The notes beneath the pieces are model-generated. The model did not search any database and was not told the DNA's origin. It worked only from the letters and a program-made list of their open reading frames with translations. Below are positions 11,594 through 22,230 of a stretch of DNA of 64,000 nucleotides, in pieces (within the stretch, counting starts at the first letter, position 1; each line of letters starts with the position of its first letter). Position numbers and translations under genes: made by a program. Origin of the DNA: Symbiodinium kawagutii (taxonomy: Eukaryota; Sar; Dinophyceae; Suessiales; Symbiodiniaceae); assembly GCA_009767595.1 (NCBI GenBank), contig VSDK01026071.1, forward strand, positions 272,759 through 336,758, given 5' to 3'.

Positions 11594-11685
11594 ATGAACC
11601 GAGCGGCGAGGGGGAGATGATCCACGTGATCGATCTGATGCTGAAACTTCAGGAAGAGTCCAGGAGCTCAGAGCTGCTGCCGTGA
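11594..11685 (+). CDS. terminal exon, end of EF-hand gene
   Basis: The frame reads EPSGEGEMIHVIDLMLKLQE then ESRSSELLP and stops with TGA at 11,683-11,685. The Leu/Ile/Lys/Glu pattern predicts a C-terminal coiled coil. The acceptor is either GAAGAG at 11,593 or ACCGAG at 11,603. Assignment to the EF-hand gene rests on order and strand. Confidence 0.5.
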
Positions 11686-13012
11686 CACCCATGGGAACCA
11701 CAACGGGATGGGAACTTGGGAGCCATACGGTTGATCGCCCAAGCCTCACTGCATGGTGCTTCAAAGCTTCAAGGGCTACTAAGATCAGAGGGTAGCTTGA
11801 TGCTTTTGGTTGAAGCTTGGTGACGATACCATCAATGATTCATGATGGTTGAGGAATATTGCAATGGTCCAAATTGTTGGTACTTAATTGTCGATGGTGG
11901 TTGATTGTAGCTCATGATGGTTATGGATGATTGATGATGCTTATTGATGATTGATGATGGTTAGTCTTGGGTGTTCTAGGTTGAAAGTGACAGTTTGTTG
12001 ATACAGAGGCAGTAATTGACCACAGATTTGCACTGCCTCTAAAAGATGCAGCGTGCCATAGCAAGACTTCATCCGACGACGTGCTCGTTCTCCCACAAAA
12101 ATGCAGCATTCCTTTGAACTCTGGTCCCGTGAAGCATATGTTGCAGTTGTGGTAGTGGTAATGGTAGTGGTAGTGATAGCATTAGTTGTGGTGGTGGTTG
12201 TGATGATAGTGGTAGTAGCAGTGGTGAACAAGTATGCAGTATGCGGAGAGAATCCCAAACACATGGAGTGGCCCTGCCAAACATTGCCTTTTGAATATTG
12301 ACAGATGCGTATGCACAGTACTTGCAGTGTTCCTTTTTCCAAGATCCCTTGCCAAGTGTCCGTTCAGTTCAAGAGGGTAGTTGTGCAGTCTTCCTTGAAC
12401 AACAGTCTTTCACACCTTTCACACCATGCATCAAGAATGCAGCGAACGGCTGCAGCATTCTGATCCCGAAATGCAAGACTCCTTCAATCAAATGCTGAGT
12501 CACACCCCTTCAATTTAGCCTGGGAAAGCGGCGAGCTTCCTCTGAAGGCGGCATTACTGTCACACAAGTCCAGTCTTGCAGTATCAAAGTGAAAGTGTAA
12601 CACTCTGTGCTTTAGGAAATTCTTGGAAGCAGACAGTGCTAAAGAGTTCGATTTTCTTTGTAGAGAACGCGCTCCTACTTCGATTCTGTATTGCTGAGTA
12701 ATTCTGTTGAAGGCGTCTAAGTGTAACACCTACAAGCCTTGCACACCTTCAAGTGTGCCTGTGTGCATAGACATCCTTGTGGTGAGATAGATATCGATGA
12801 CGCACGTGTAGACACAGATTAAAACATGTTTGTCGTTTTTCGGCTGTGAGCAGATTCTCAAACACATGTCCGTAGCCACAGGGGCAGGTATCTACATAAC
12901 ATGACACACACACACACACATAGATATTGATTCATAACATCCAAACATCAGATACCAATATATAATAGACCTGAGGATACTTGGTTTCTTGCATTTTTGT
13001 TTATTTTTGCAG
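11686..13012. other. intergenic or intronic; GTGGTA array; unresolved ORFs
   Basis: A (GTGGTA)n-like array lies at about 12,145-12,230 and (CA)n at 12,903-12,920. Open frames on both strands between 12,300 and 12,730 are not distinctive enough to call. Confidence 0.35.
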
Positions 13013-13210
13013 GTAAACCCACATCCTGAAGCAGCTTGTTCATCTGACAGTTGCGACCCACCAAGGTCCGATGATTTTGACATCGAAGAGCTACGGGAAA
13101 GGCTGCCCGCGCGCCACCAGCACCACTATCATCAGCACCACCATGACCACCACAAGGTGCAAGAGGAGCGAAAGATCGCTGAAGCCGCCCATGAATCTGC
13201 TGGCCATTGA
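13013..13210 (+). CDS. exon with His-rich run
   Basis: Acceptor TTTTTGCAG. Reads VNPHPEAACSSDSCDPPRSD then DFDIEELRERLPAR, then HQHHYHQHHHDHHK. It runs to TGA at 13,208-13,210, or may splice at GTGCAA after DHHK. The acidic Cys/Ser/Asp part followed by a histidine cluster suggests a metal-binding linker, but no family is recognised. Confidence 0.5.
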   Translation, partial: VNPHPEAACSSDSCDPPRSDDFDIEELRERLPARHQHHYHQHHHDHHKVQEERKIAEAAHESAGH

Positions 13211-13361
13211 CAACCTGGCTGGTAAATCAGCAAGATATGGGTGAGTTTCTGGGCCATTTGGTCATTTACCAGAGCCTATAGATAAATAAATAAACATAGA
13301 TAAATGCATAAATTAATGAATGAATACATGGATAAATAAACGAAAAAACATCGGGATATCT

Positions 13362-13395
13362 CAAAATAGGGAATCCCCCAAAACGGTTTGGTTGG
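13362..13395. repeat. TIR element copy 6 (left half only)
   Basis: ATATCTCAAAATAGGGAATC then CCCCAAAACGGTTTGGTTGG match the family's left terminus and start of the core. It runs directly into the acceptor of the next exon. Confidence 0.55.
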
Positions 13396-13401
13396 TTGCA
13401 G

Positions 13402-13440
13402 AAGAGGATGTCAGCAAACAAGAGATCTCAAGAGAGATGG
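13402..13440 (+). CDS. mini-exon (39 nt)
   Basis: Between GTTGCAG and GTGTGTGAG. The frame reading EDVSKQEISREM is the most plausible; exactly 13 codons in phase 0 is also open. Confidence 0.35.
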
Positions 13441-13536
13441 GTGTGTGAGCTGCCATGGATTGGTTATGGACCCACTTGATCTCCCCATCTTCCAAGGCCC
13501 ATGGCCCATGGTGTGATCCCCCACTTGATCTCCCAG

Positions 13537-13640
13537 GAGGCCGCCGAGCTCCAGCGGATCGAGGTCAACGGAGTGCTCGAGCTGGGGAAGAAGGTCACCT
13601 TGGACCTGCGCAGCGAAGGGTCGTCGCGCAACGGCTCCCC
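13537..13640 (+). CDS. exon, unnamed soluble protein
   Basis: Acceptor GATCTCCCAG, donor GTGAAG. Reads EAAELQRIEVNGVLELGKKV then TLDLRSEGSSRNGSP with strong GC-rich third positions. A TGA overlaps the donor, so it could also be terminal. The beta-strand pattern (IEVNGVLELGKKVTLDL) suggests a small beta domain. Family not recognised. Confidence 0.55.
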
Positions 13641-14057
13641 GTGAAGTCCAGCGTGGGGAGGTCACAGCCGTGGGTGACACATCGTGGTTGGTGCGGATCT
13701 TGGAAGCGTTGCAGTGGGATGAGATGTCGTGAAGAGTGCTCTTGAGACAGGTTAATGCGTAGACGGCAGTGGGTTCCGGGATGTTCCCCATTTCCATGAT
13801 GTAGCTCCATTTGCCATCCCACGAACGATGGTCATTTTGAGTGGTGGAAATCGCAACATTTTGATGTACGGAGAGCCGGTTGCAAGTCCGTAGCAACTGT
13901 CAAAGATGCAGATGGTTTGCACACCCCTTATTCATCGTTGATTTTGGACAGCAAACCCTTATGTTTGCAGTTGAAGGTGAATTAGAAAACTTATTCAAAG
14001 ACAATAGATGATTCTGAAACTAATCATGACACATCTAACTGCCATGTGTTCCACCAG

Positions 14058-14272
14058 AATTTCAAACATGGATGATTGTTCTCAGAGACGGGCACCTGTG
14101 GACAGCATCGCTGGACCACTGCCACCATGGTGCAAAGTCACCTGACCCCGGGAGCTGCGGGCAGTCGATCTTGGTCGCTGTGGAGCTCGACAGGGGGGCT
14201 GTAGCCCTGGTGACCAACATGGCACGAGATGCTGATATCACAATTTCAGATCTGCAAACTCCCGGGTTCTAA
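14058..14272 (+). CDS. terminal exon, about 70 codons
   Basis: Acceptor TTCCACCAG, stop TAA at 14,270-14,272. Reads FQTWMIVLRDGHLWTASLDH, then SILVAVELDRGAVALVTNMA and DADITISDLQTPGF. Codon third positions are G/C-rich. The alternation of hydrophobic strands and Gly/Asp turns suggests a beta domain. Likely the end of the 13-kb gene. Confidence 0.55.
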
Positions 14273-14937
14273 TTTGGGAAACCCGAACTGTTGGATTCGC
14301 CTTGTGAGTTGACCTAGGGTATCTTGTCAACCTGTATTCTTCTTGGATGGGAGCTGGCTTTCCAAACATGTCTACTTAGGGCTGTAAGTTTTGAATAGCT
14401 CACCCAATGTCCGGAATCTCCAGCTTCAAATTTCGTGATCCGCAACCACCTTGTATTGCACATGGCGAATCCAGGGATGCGTTGGTGATCATGAATTCTG
14501 GGTTAGGGGAATCTGCAGATGGACTTTGATCAAATCTTCTACAGCTAGTACTGCTACTTCTATTTAGCTACTGCTACTGTGCTACTGCTACTGCCCAGTG
14601 CTGCAGAGAAGACACGGAAAACTCGCAGTGTGCAAGTGCACCTGGATCGTCATCATGACCCCAATCCCCATCCCATCCCAAAAATGATAAACCATGTGCG
14701 AAAATGATTCAACACATCCAATGGAGTTGATTTGGTGTCCGATTTCGAGTTTTTTACAATGGTGTCGCTTTCACTTGACTGATAGTTCTTGTATGGTTGC
14801 ATTGTTTTGTTGAAGCCTAGACATTTATCCATTTTCTACACCCCCTTGTTTTTCATCCATTTCTTGGGAGCGGCAGAATTCAACATCCTTCATGTAGGTG
14901 CCGCCATTTTATAAAATCATGACCCCCAAGATGCTCC

Positions 14938-15148
14938 GTGAATTTGAAAAAGGAGATGGTTTTGAAGTGTTTGATTCCCGAGGATTTTGAGAACTTGACA
15001 CAGCTCCTAGTCGAGATTCTAAGCCACCTAGACCTGCGCCAGCACGCGCCAGCTCGTTGCAAGACGACTGGCCTTGCTCGCCCCAAAGGGGCCCATCTGG
15101 GGATAGGCCAAGCAGTGGGAAAAGCTGAGCTGGTCTCTTGGCAACCGG
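14938..15148 (+). CDS. F-box-like exon
   Basis: Contains ENLTQLLVEILSHLDLRQHA then PARCK, which fits the F-box pattern (LxxLLxEILSHLDLRxLxxA..C) that recruits SKP1 in SCF ubiquitin ligases. The usual N-terminal LP is replaced by IPEDFENL. The start is uncertain: AG acceptors lie before GATTTTGAG at 14,993, or the GTG-led frame begins at 14,938. Donor GTTCTA follows CAACCGG. Confidence 0.4.
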
Positions 15149-16155
15149 GTTCTAGCATGAAGCACTGTGAGGGTCTTGAAAGCAGGCAAGTGGAAGGGTG
15201 TGTTGTGGGTCAGTTCGTTTGGCTGTATGTTTGCTTTTTGTTCTCCATTTTGCATTCCTTTTATTCAATCCTTTTCATGCCGATGCTCCATTTTGATACC
15301 TTTCTTTGAGACATGACCATGTCGTCGGCAATTCAGAACTATAAATGTTGCAGAACCCCCCTTCTAGCGCTTCTGAGGCAGTATGAAGTCCTTCCTCTTG
15401 GTCAGATAATTCACTGAGTTGCACGAATTTGAAGTTACTCGCTGACCATGCAGAGACACATGGAAACTTTCAGGAGGTTCAAAGACATTCAAAGACCGAC
15501 CAACATTCTTTATTTCTGACTTATACATGGCGGTGGCGTTTTTTCAGCCATGGCAGCCAACATTCTTGGTATATTTATGGTTGAGCATGCCATAAATATA
15601 CCAAGAAATGTTGGCTCAGCCATATATTATGGCTTTTATGAGCATAGAGAAACCATCCCATTGCTACACCAGATCTACCCAAAGCATTGAAAGATTTCCG
15701 GATCAGCAGCTGGCCGCTGCTACTTGTGAAATGCCATGTCTTTTATCGCTCGAGCCATGGCATCAAAGGCATCTGCATGACTTACCCAGCGCATCTTTCC
15801 CTGACAACAAAGGCTGCAAGAAAGAGTTGGACAGTGGACATCAATCGCTTAACCACGAAACTACCCGCCATTTCATCCCATTTCATACCATTACTGATAG
15901 CTCTGCCCAGACTGTGGAATCAATTCTCTCCGTTGGGGCGCTCGAAGCAGCCACTCCTAGTTGCCGCGATGCAGCCAGCAGCGACTTTACAGTTAGTCTG
16001 TTGATGATTCAGTGGTGATTCAGCACTAAGCTGCAGAGTTTAGTTATTCAGTTCCTGTCTAGTTCTTAGCCAGCTGATTGCTATAGTTATTAGTTTACAA
16101 CCACTTTACAGTTATCAGCCAGCTGATTCAGTGGTGAACGTTGATTGGCACCCAG
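15149..16155. other. no supported gene; overlapping ORFs
   Basis: Two + frames open over about 15,608-16,018 overlap each other and neither has a recognisable domain. A long hairpin lies at 15,556-15,615. Confidence 0.35.
15556..15615. repeat. 25/26-bp hairpin, 9-nt loop
   Basis: GCCAACATTCTTGGTATATT... is answered by ...AATATACCAAGAAATGTTGG, complementary along 25 bases with a single bulged A. The geometry is that of a small-RNA precursor or a fold-back element. Confidence 0.85.
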
Positions 16156-16211
16156 CTTGGCTTGCGTCACTTGCGCTCATGGCGGCGCGCCTGGAGAGTG
16201 CCAGGTCATGG
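16156..16211 (+). CDS. TPR-type exon (helix fragment)
   Basis: Acceptor GGCACCCAG, donor GTGTTGG. Reads WLASLALMAARLESARSW, an amphipathic helix similar to helix A or B of the TPR exons downstream. Confidence 0.4.
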
Positions 16212-16731
16212 GTGTTGGCCATGGGCCAGGGTTGGCCATGGTGATGCCACGCCATGGGCCATTCTGAAGCGCGCATCATCCACGAAGTGAGTGGTTGATG
16301 GGTGTTCGTTTGCCTGGTTGATTGTTGACTGCTAGAATCTATTGTTGGAACATTTGCCACAAAAGAAAGCAGTAGAACCAATCCTTCATGACGTGTTTAG
16401 GCTGCTCATTGGTGGGTCAAGAGCTGTTCCCGCCCTTCACTTCACATCCGAAACATGCAGAAATTCTTTCTTGGGATGTTGTTATGTTGTTTACTAAGTT
16501 TGGGCAGTTTTGGTATTGAACCATGTCAATCAAGCTGAAATTACAGTGACATCCTGGAGGTGTTTTGTTGGTTCCATGTCGGCTTTGTTGTAGGAGCACC
16601 TTTCCAAAAGCCACAACTAACCATCATTAAGCCACAAGTCACCATCATGAGGGCACTATCAACGATCATTAATCCACAATTAACCATCATTAAGATCATT
16701 CAGCCTTAAACGGACCTTTTCCTGTTGGCAG

Positions 16732-16791
16732 TTTGAGAGGCGAAGCTTGAGCACCTTGGCCCCTGAAGCAGCTCTTTCGGAAGCAAAAGAG
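16732..16791 (+). CDS. TPR-type exon, 20 codons
   Basis: Exactly 20 codons between GTTGGCAG and GTTGGG: FERRSLSTLAPEAALSEAKE. The spacing of Leu and Ala and the ending EAALSEAKE fit a TPR helix pair. Confidence 0.5.
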
Positions 16792-17502
16792 GTTGGGTGT
16801 TGGGCTCCATGGATGGACAAATCCGTTTGATAGGGGGTTCGGAATGGTTAGTATGGGTTAATAACAAGGGATAATTCAAACAACAATAATGGTGAAATAT
16901 GGTTAAACTATTATATATAAGATGGGTTGATAAGCAACAACATTGTCAAACCACTACTGGTTGGTGGCTTCGGATGGATCTATCTATCCTGAAGGGGGTC
17001 TAAAAAGTTGACTCAACTTGCTGGGCCGGAAGTTTGGACGACCGCAGACAACTTCATACTAAGCACTTCGCTGGGATGCAATCGTTTTGACTACTTATGA
17101 GATGATAGCTATTGTATGATCTTCCATGGTTGCAGTAGGGATCTATCCTAAGTAGTGGCAGAGTCAGAACCAGAAAGTTGCTGGGCTTGGGCGATCAATC
17201 TACACTGTTTACATGCGCTGACGAACACAACGGGTGTTAAGGTGTGGGTGCACACCGTGCACAACGCCCTACCACCCAACATCACCCAACCATGGAAGTA
17301 ATCTTGGGATCTGAAGTTGCGAAACTGTTTGATGTTTGCTTTCCGTTTTTTCAATGGCAGGACACATCATCATATAGTTGCCGTCCTTTTTAGGTCAATT
17401 TTGGCTCTGGCTTTTGTTTGGGGCTTTTTTTGGACATACCGCCAACAAGTCATTTCACTAGATGCTGCCACATCATCTCTGCTCCTGGCCACCTCATATT
17501 TT

Positions 17503-17817
17503 CTAATGGCGATGGAACGGGGTATGGAGTCGTCCCAGATATCCCCAGCCAAACCACGGCTGCAAGCACTGCCTGGATCTAAACAAATGATGCTGCAGTT
17601 TTGCAGTAATTTCGTTACCATCACTTGGTTTCTTGACTGCAGTTTGTCCGTATAAGGCATCCACAACTGACATTTTGTTGGTTTCGAAAGCAACATCCTT
17701 GGTGGCAACTGGGCATTCAGTCATCGACAATCCAAAGAATTCATCTGTGAACAGAAGTCTGAAGGAATAGCAGACCTTGGGGGTTGTGCAGGTTGCCCAA
17801 GCCGCGAGAGACAACAA
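17503..17817 (-). CDS. weak minus-strand ORF
   Basis: Reads ...YSFRLLFTDEFFGLSMTECP then VATKDVAFETNKMSVVDALY. It looks protein-like, but overlapping ORFs exist on the + strand (a possible two-helix membrane segment near 17,390-17,520). Which strand codes, if either, is unresolved. Confidence 0.2.
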   Translation of the reverse strand: MLSLAAWATCTTPKVCYSFRLLFTDEFFGLSMTECPVATKDVAFETNKMSVVDALYGQTAVKKPSDGNEITAKLQHHLFRSRQCLQPWFGWGYLGRLHTPFHRH

Positions 17818-18079
17818 TGACTTGCAACTCCTAGCAGAAGCAGTCAGCCACTGGACCCATTAGTCTGGCGGGAAGGGAGCATGGCTGTCATGGCAGAAAA
17901 GTGGGTGAGCTAATTGCTTGTAAGAATCGGAAGCAGACCTACATGCAAGTTTGCATGCGCATAATATTCCAGCTTGAATCAGTGAAAATTTGCGTCTATT
18001 TTTTAAAGTTTCATCTAGTGAGTTTCTGGTTTGTAATCCCTGTTTGGGTTGTGGACCTGCGTGAGGGCAACACACATAG

Positions 18080-18198
18080 AAAAGTTGCATATGAGTGGCG
18101 CAAAACGCTACTGCCCGGTGCTTTGATGGGTACTACACTCCCCAACATCAGTGAAGAGACTGGAATCGTGAACAAGTTGACACTCCGTCGCTTTTTGT
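18080..18198 (+). CDS. exon, unnamed
   Basis: Acceptor CACACATAG and a textbook donor GTAAGTC. Reads KVAYEWRKTLLPGALMGTTL, PNISEETGIVNKLTLRRFL. No family recognised. Confidence 0.5.
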
Positions 18199-18225
18199 GT
18201 AAGTCTCTTATGAATCAATGTGAGA

Positions 18226-18340
18226 GTTTCTCAAGTCATAGGGGTACCCCCCCAAATCATCCAGTTTCTGAACCATTTATTAATATATAGTAGTTATATA
18301 GCCAACCATTGTTGGAGTTTCCTATTATAAGACACCACCA
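18226..18340. repeat. TIR element copy 7
   Basis: Left end GTTTCTCAAGTCATAGGGGT and core CCAAATCATCCAGTTTCTGA; right end CCTATTATAAGACACCACC is degenerate. It begins 27 nt after the donor of the preceding exon. Confidence 0.65.
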
Positions 18341-18396
18341 TATGTAACTCCCAGTTGCCATCCGCGGTTGTTGCCATCATCGGCTGGGTACCCCAG

Positions 18397-18500
18397 GTGG
18401 CACCGCCCAGGTCTTCAGTCACTGGCGCACCTGGCGTGTCAACGTGTCTCAGAGGCACAGGAGCTACTCCAGCAGCAGCTCAGCATGGCTCGAACGGCAG
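18397..18500 (+). CDS. TPR exon
   Basis: Acceptor TACCCCAG, donor GTGGGG. The best frame reads GLQSLAHLACQRVSEAQELL then QQQLSMARTA. This matches the TPR layout LxxLAxLxxxRxxEAxxLLxQxLxMA. Confidence 0.55.
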
Positions 18501-18773
18501 GTGGGGGCCCTGGGGGCAGTGGAGGGCGCCGCAGAACTGGATGCTCCGGTTGTTGTGTAGCTGGTGCGTTCATGAGCAGATGAAGCGGCTGAGCATTTTT
18601 TTGATTCAATCTGTAATTGCGAGTTCAAAGAATTACACGTACCTGAAGATGATCGAATAGAGGAGATGGGGCAACTCAGCAACAAGCCGTAGTTTTCTAT
18701 CTACTAGGATTGCTGATGCCAGTCTTGTTGGTCAACCCTGACCAGCACCTGGTGAGGTCACGACGTAGCCCAG

Positions 18774-18863
18774 CTGATTCTGCTGTGCGCCTCGTCCTCG
18801 GCTGCGCTGGTGGCAGATGACCTGCCCAAAGCCAAGATGATGGTGGACGAAGGCGGGGGCCCC
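18774..18863 (+). CDS. TPR exon, 30 codons
   Basis: Acceptor GTAGCCCAG, donor GTGGGC. Reads LILLCASSSAALVADDLPKA then KMMVDEGGGP. The layout ALVxDDLPKAKMMVDEG parallels helix A, turn and helix B of a TPR. Confidence 0.55.
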
Positions 18864-18914
18864 GTGGGCGCAGGGCCGGGTGGTGCCATGGTGGGAGGGG
18901 CAGCTTGGAGCTGA

Positions 18915-18965
18915 AGGGGGAGCCAAAACAGGAGCTACTTGAACCAGTTGGTAGGTGATGAGTAG
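18915..18965. repeat. dispersed intronic motif, copy 1
   Basis: GGGGGAGCCAAAACAGGAGC then TACTTGAACCAGTTGGTAGG. Related to blocks at 24,046 and 26,105; all follow coding sequence or lie in introns. Confidence 0.4.
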
Positions 18966-20395
18966 GAAGATGAATGGCAGGAGCTACTAGGATGATATGA
19001 TTTTTTGGGATCGATCATTATGTTATATTATGTTTGTAAATTGTCCAATCGTACCATAGTAGTGTTTCACTTCCTTTTTGTTGTGAATTATCAACCATCA
19101 ATGGCTGGGATGACACTGGTTAGTATTTGGATTGCAGCAACAATTTTGGGCCTTCAGCACTTTAGACAAGATGAACCATGATGCACAACCCTTTTGTTTT
19201 CGGACTACATGTGGGTATAGGTGAAATTCGTTAGTACCACTATGTACCACTGAGGAACACTGAAGAACACCCCTTAAGATCCGCAGGCATTTTGGGTCTG
19301 CATGGCATCGGGCACCCTGCCGAGGTCTTTCGATGTTGAAGAGACTCGGAACGACCTTCGAGAGAAGCAACAGGACGTCGGGTTGATTTTCTGGTAAGAC
19401 CACGCACTCCCCACGATGTGTTGATGGATGATGATGGATGCCACCACTTGCATTTTTGAAACAATTACCCACGAGATGCCCAAGGTAAGACAGGTCATAT
19501 CGAATCTAACCCCTGGTTGATTGACAGGGGGTATCCCCCCAGTTCGCCTTGGTTTCCCACTACGCCATGGTACCTCCCCCCAATTAAGCAACCTGGGTTT
19601 TACTAATCCTGGGATAAACATGAAAGCATACCTCCAGTCTTCTTCATAGCAGAGGCATAGCGGGGGCCCCAAGTTGCGGAATCCAGCATTGGCGGTGTTT
19701 CAACTTGAGCCCTCCCTTGGTGATCATGGCGAGTGACATCTAGTGACATCTAGTGACAATATGTTCGCATTGGTTAATGGATCTCAATGGTCCCTCATGG
19801 TTGCTCATGCTGCATTACTTTCATGCTTTCAAATGGTTCCCAGTGTGAGACAATCATGGGCTTTTGCACTGATTGGAAATCATGAAGATCACCCGCATAG
19901 CTGCTGTTGTTGTCCTGTGACACTGCCGGGGCGCCAGTTTTTCTGCAGCTTGTACTGCTCAACCTACCTGGTTTATCCTGTTGGTGGAACGGATCCACAT
20001 AAACAGCAGCTAGTTGCTGATGGTTGGTTGTCACCTCTTCACTCTGATGGTTGTATCTAATGTTGGTTTCTGATTAGTGTAACCCCCCCTAAAGTAATGA
20101 AAATAGGCATGAAACTAACAGGTAGATACGATCATCAGAAACCAACATTACTCATCACCATTTTTGATCAGTGCTTTCGGACTTGATCTTTGTGCCGGCC
20201 GTTTTTGAAAGCAAGGTCGCAAGGCCCACCATTTGGTTGGTATTCAGACGTACGGGTTTGTATCGATATGGCCCTGTACCCCTGGTTCCCCTCTGATTAC
20301 CCATTGTTTTCCCTATTTTTGTCGGTTATTATCCCCCATTATTTTGGTTGGTTAACTGCTTGACCAAGCTCGCCAGATATACGCAGACCAGGTAG
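18966..20395. other. intron-like, no supported exon
   Basis: Mixed sequence with open frames on the minus strand (19,098-19,672) but no splice-consistent exon. An inverted repeat of 17 bp (TAATGTTGGTTTCTGAT) has arms at 20,058-20,074 and 20,134-20,150. Confidence 0.35.
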
Positions 20396-20531
20396 ATGGT
20401 GTCCACTTTGGGACGTCGAGCGCGCGCCAGGAAGTTGCATGTGCAGCTGCTGATGGCCAAGGGCAATGTTCATCTGAGCCTCAGGAGCCTTGAGGATGCC
20501 ATGGCACCGGCATGCGAGGCACGAAGCAATG
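20396..20531 (+). CDS. TPR exon
   Basis: Acceptor CAGGTAG, donor GTAGTTGG. Reads RARARKLHVQLLMAKGNVHL then SLRSLEDAMAPACEARSN. This is a clear TPR shape: LHxQLLxAKGNVHLxxxxLEDAMxPAxEA. The intron after it begins within 25 nt with the TTG repeat array. Confidence 0.65.
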
Positions 20532-20554
20532 GTAGTTGGTGGGTAGCAGTAGTA

Positions 20555-20557
20555 GGT

Positions 20558-20631
<74 letters not shown>

Positions 20632-20863
20632 GGTAGTTGGTAACTTCTTGTTGTTGTTGTTGTTGTTGTTGGTAGTTGGTAACTTCTTGTTGTTGTTGTT
20701 GTTGGTAGTTGGTAACTTCTTGTTGTTGTTGTTGTTGTTGGTAGTTGGTAACTTCTTGTTGTTGTTGTTGTTGGTAGTTGGTAACTTCTTGTTGTTGTTG
20801 TTGTTGTTGTTGGTAGTTGGTAACTTCTTGTTGTTGTTGTTGTTGTTGGTAGTTGGTAACTTC

Positions 20864-20895
<32 letters not shown>

Positions 20896-21130
20896 GGTAG
20901 TTGGTAACTTCTTGTTGTTGTTGTTGTTGTTGGTAGTTGGTAACTTCTTGTTGTTGTTGTTGTTGTTGTTGGTAGTTGGTAACTTCTTGTTGTTGTTGTT
21001 GTTGTTGTTGTTGGTAGTTGGTAACTTCTTGTTGTTGTTGTTGTTGTTGTTGTTGTTGGTAGTTGGTAACTTCTTGTTGTTGTTGTTGTTGTTGTTGTTG
21101 TTCTTGTTGGTAGTTTGTTGTTGGTGGTGC
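20555..21130. repeat. compound (TTG)n array with 12 copies of a 15-bp spacer
   Basis: Runs of 6-27 TTG units are separated by GTAGTTGGTAACTTC, repeated 12 times. All units are multiples of 3 bp, so frames stay open on both strands: Leu-rich on +, poly-Gln with EVTNY spacers on -. I read this as an intronic satellite rather than a protein, because it follows a good donor. Confidence 0.85.
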
Positions 21131-21271
21131 AGCAGCAGCAGTAGTAGTAGGATTTGTGATACTAGTAGGATCTTGCATCTGGAACTTACACGAATTGACT
21201 AGTAGGATCTACTAGGAGGTAGTCATAGCAGGTTAGGTGCAACCATAGTTGCCGGTGTGCAGACGATGCCT

Positions 21272-21486
21272 TTCCGACAACTCTCGCGGTATCTCACAGC
21301 CCACTGGGAATCGACCAGCCAGCAACGTGTCAAGCATCAAGCAGCAATGGGAGCCTCACCCTGGGCGTCTCTGACATTCGTTGGTTACAGGGTGGCACCT
21401 TGAAACCACTCGGAATTCTCGAAACTCACCAGCAATCAGGTGGTCAGATCCACCAGCCGCTAGACCTACAAGGTGGGGTCTCCAAA
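21272..21486 (+). CDS. weak candidate exon
   Basis: After GTGTGCAG an open frame reads DAFPTTLAVSHSPLGIDQPA, later VSDIRWLQGGTLKPLG, to a TAG near 21,486. The frame is long for intronic DNA here, but no family is recognised and no donor is evident. Confidence 0.25.
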
Positions 21487-21614
21487 CATTAGCTGAGTGG
21501 GATTACTACCAGTATTCATAGATACAGCTACAGTTTAGTGGCTTAAAACTCGGGGGCCCAGCTGGTAACCAGCCTGCTATAACTGGGACCTGGCAGCAAA
21601 GTCAGCTCCTGTAG

Positions 21615-21700
21615 GCGTTGATGCTGAGCCGCCAGAGCGACGAGGAAGCCGAGGGTGAAGCCTTGCACTTGATTTGCTTGCTGCACATCTTCTTTGGCAG
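21615..21700 (+). CDS. TPR exon, 86 nt
   Basis: Acceptor CTCCTGTAG, donor GTGCAG. Reads ALMLSRQSDEEAEGEALHLI then CLLHIFFGR. ALMLSRxSDEEAEGEALHLICLLHI is a standard TPR B-helix, loop and next A-helix. Confidence 0.65.
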
Positions 21701-22078
21701 GTGCAGGGATACTGTGAGACTGCTAGGGGAACTATATCCAACCATGAACCATGGACCAACATGCACCAATCATCAAGCAACTAGCGAAATAGTTATCGAT
21801 AGTTATAGGGCAAATAGCGTACATAAAGAAGGAACCGTTCTTTTTTTGATTTACAAAGTAGTTGCATTTTTTGATTTATGCGATATGTTTTTTGACTGCA
21901 AAATTGATAACTACTATATTTATTGGATGGAGTTACCTCCAGAATCATTCGTATGGATATATATAGCTATATATACACATGTATCTCAAACTTATATAGA
22001 TACAATATTCAATATAAATGTAAATATATGCAGCATGCAGCTGTATACATATGCACATTTGCAGATGGAGAAACTGAG

Positions 22079-22230
22079 ATCTGTCCAAAGCGCCCGCGAA
22101 GCGCAGGTCGAAGGCGCAAGATGTGGCGAAGCAGCACTGCGCGCCTGCGCCGCTGTCCACCCTGGAGGCCTGCAACGAAGCAGCGCAGCTCTTTCGAAAG
22201 CTGGAGAACCAGGAGCCATGGCTTGCCATG
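22079..22230 (+). CDS. TPR exon
   Basis: The best frame reads KRRSKAQDVAKQHCAPAPLS then TLEACNEAAQLFRKLENQEP. LEACNEAAQLFRKL is an excellent TPR B-helix. The acceptor could be AACTGAG (22,078) or TTTGCAG (22,064), the latter only in another frame. Donor GTGGAT after GCCATG. Confidence 0.55.

Noticed and set aside
14260..14285. tRNA B-box-like GGTTCTAAT
   Set aside because: T-stem pairs fail and the site overlaps the stop of a good coding exon.
20339..21178. 279-codon minus-strand poly-Gln/EVTNY ORF
   Set aside because: Pure product of a 3-bp repeat; the opposite strand is equally open, and a TPR exon with a good donor abuts it on +.
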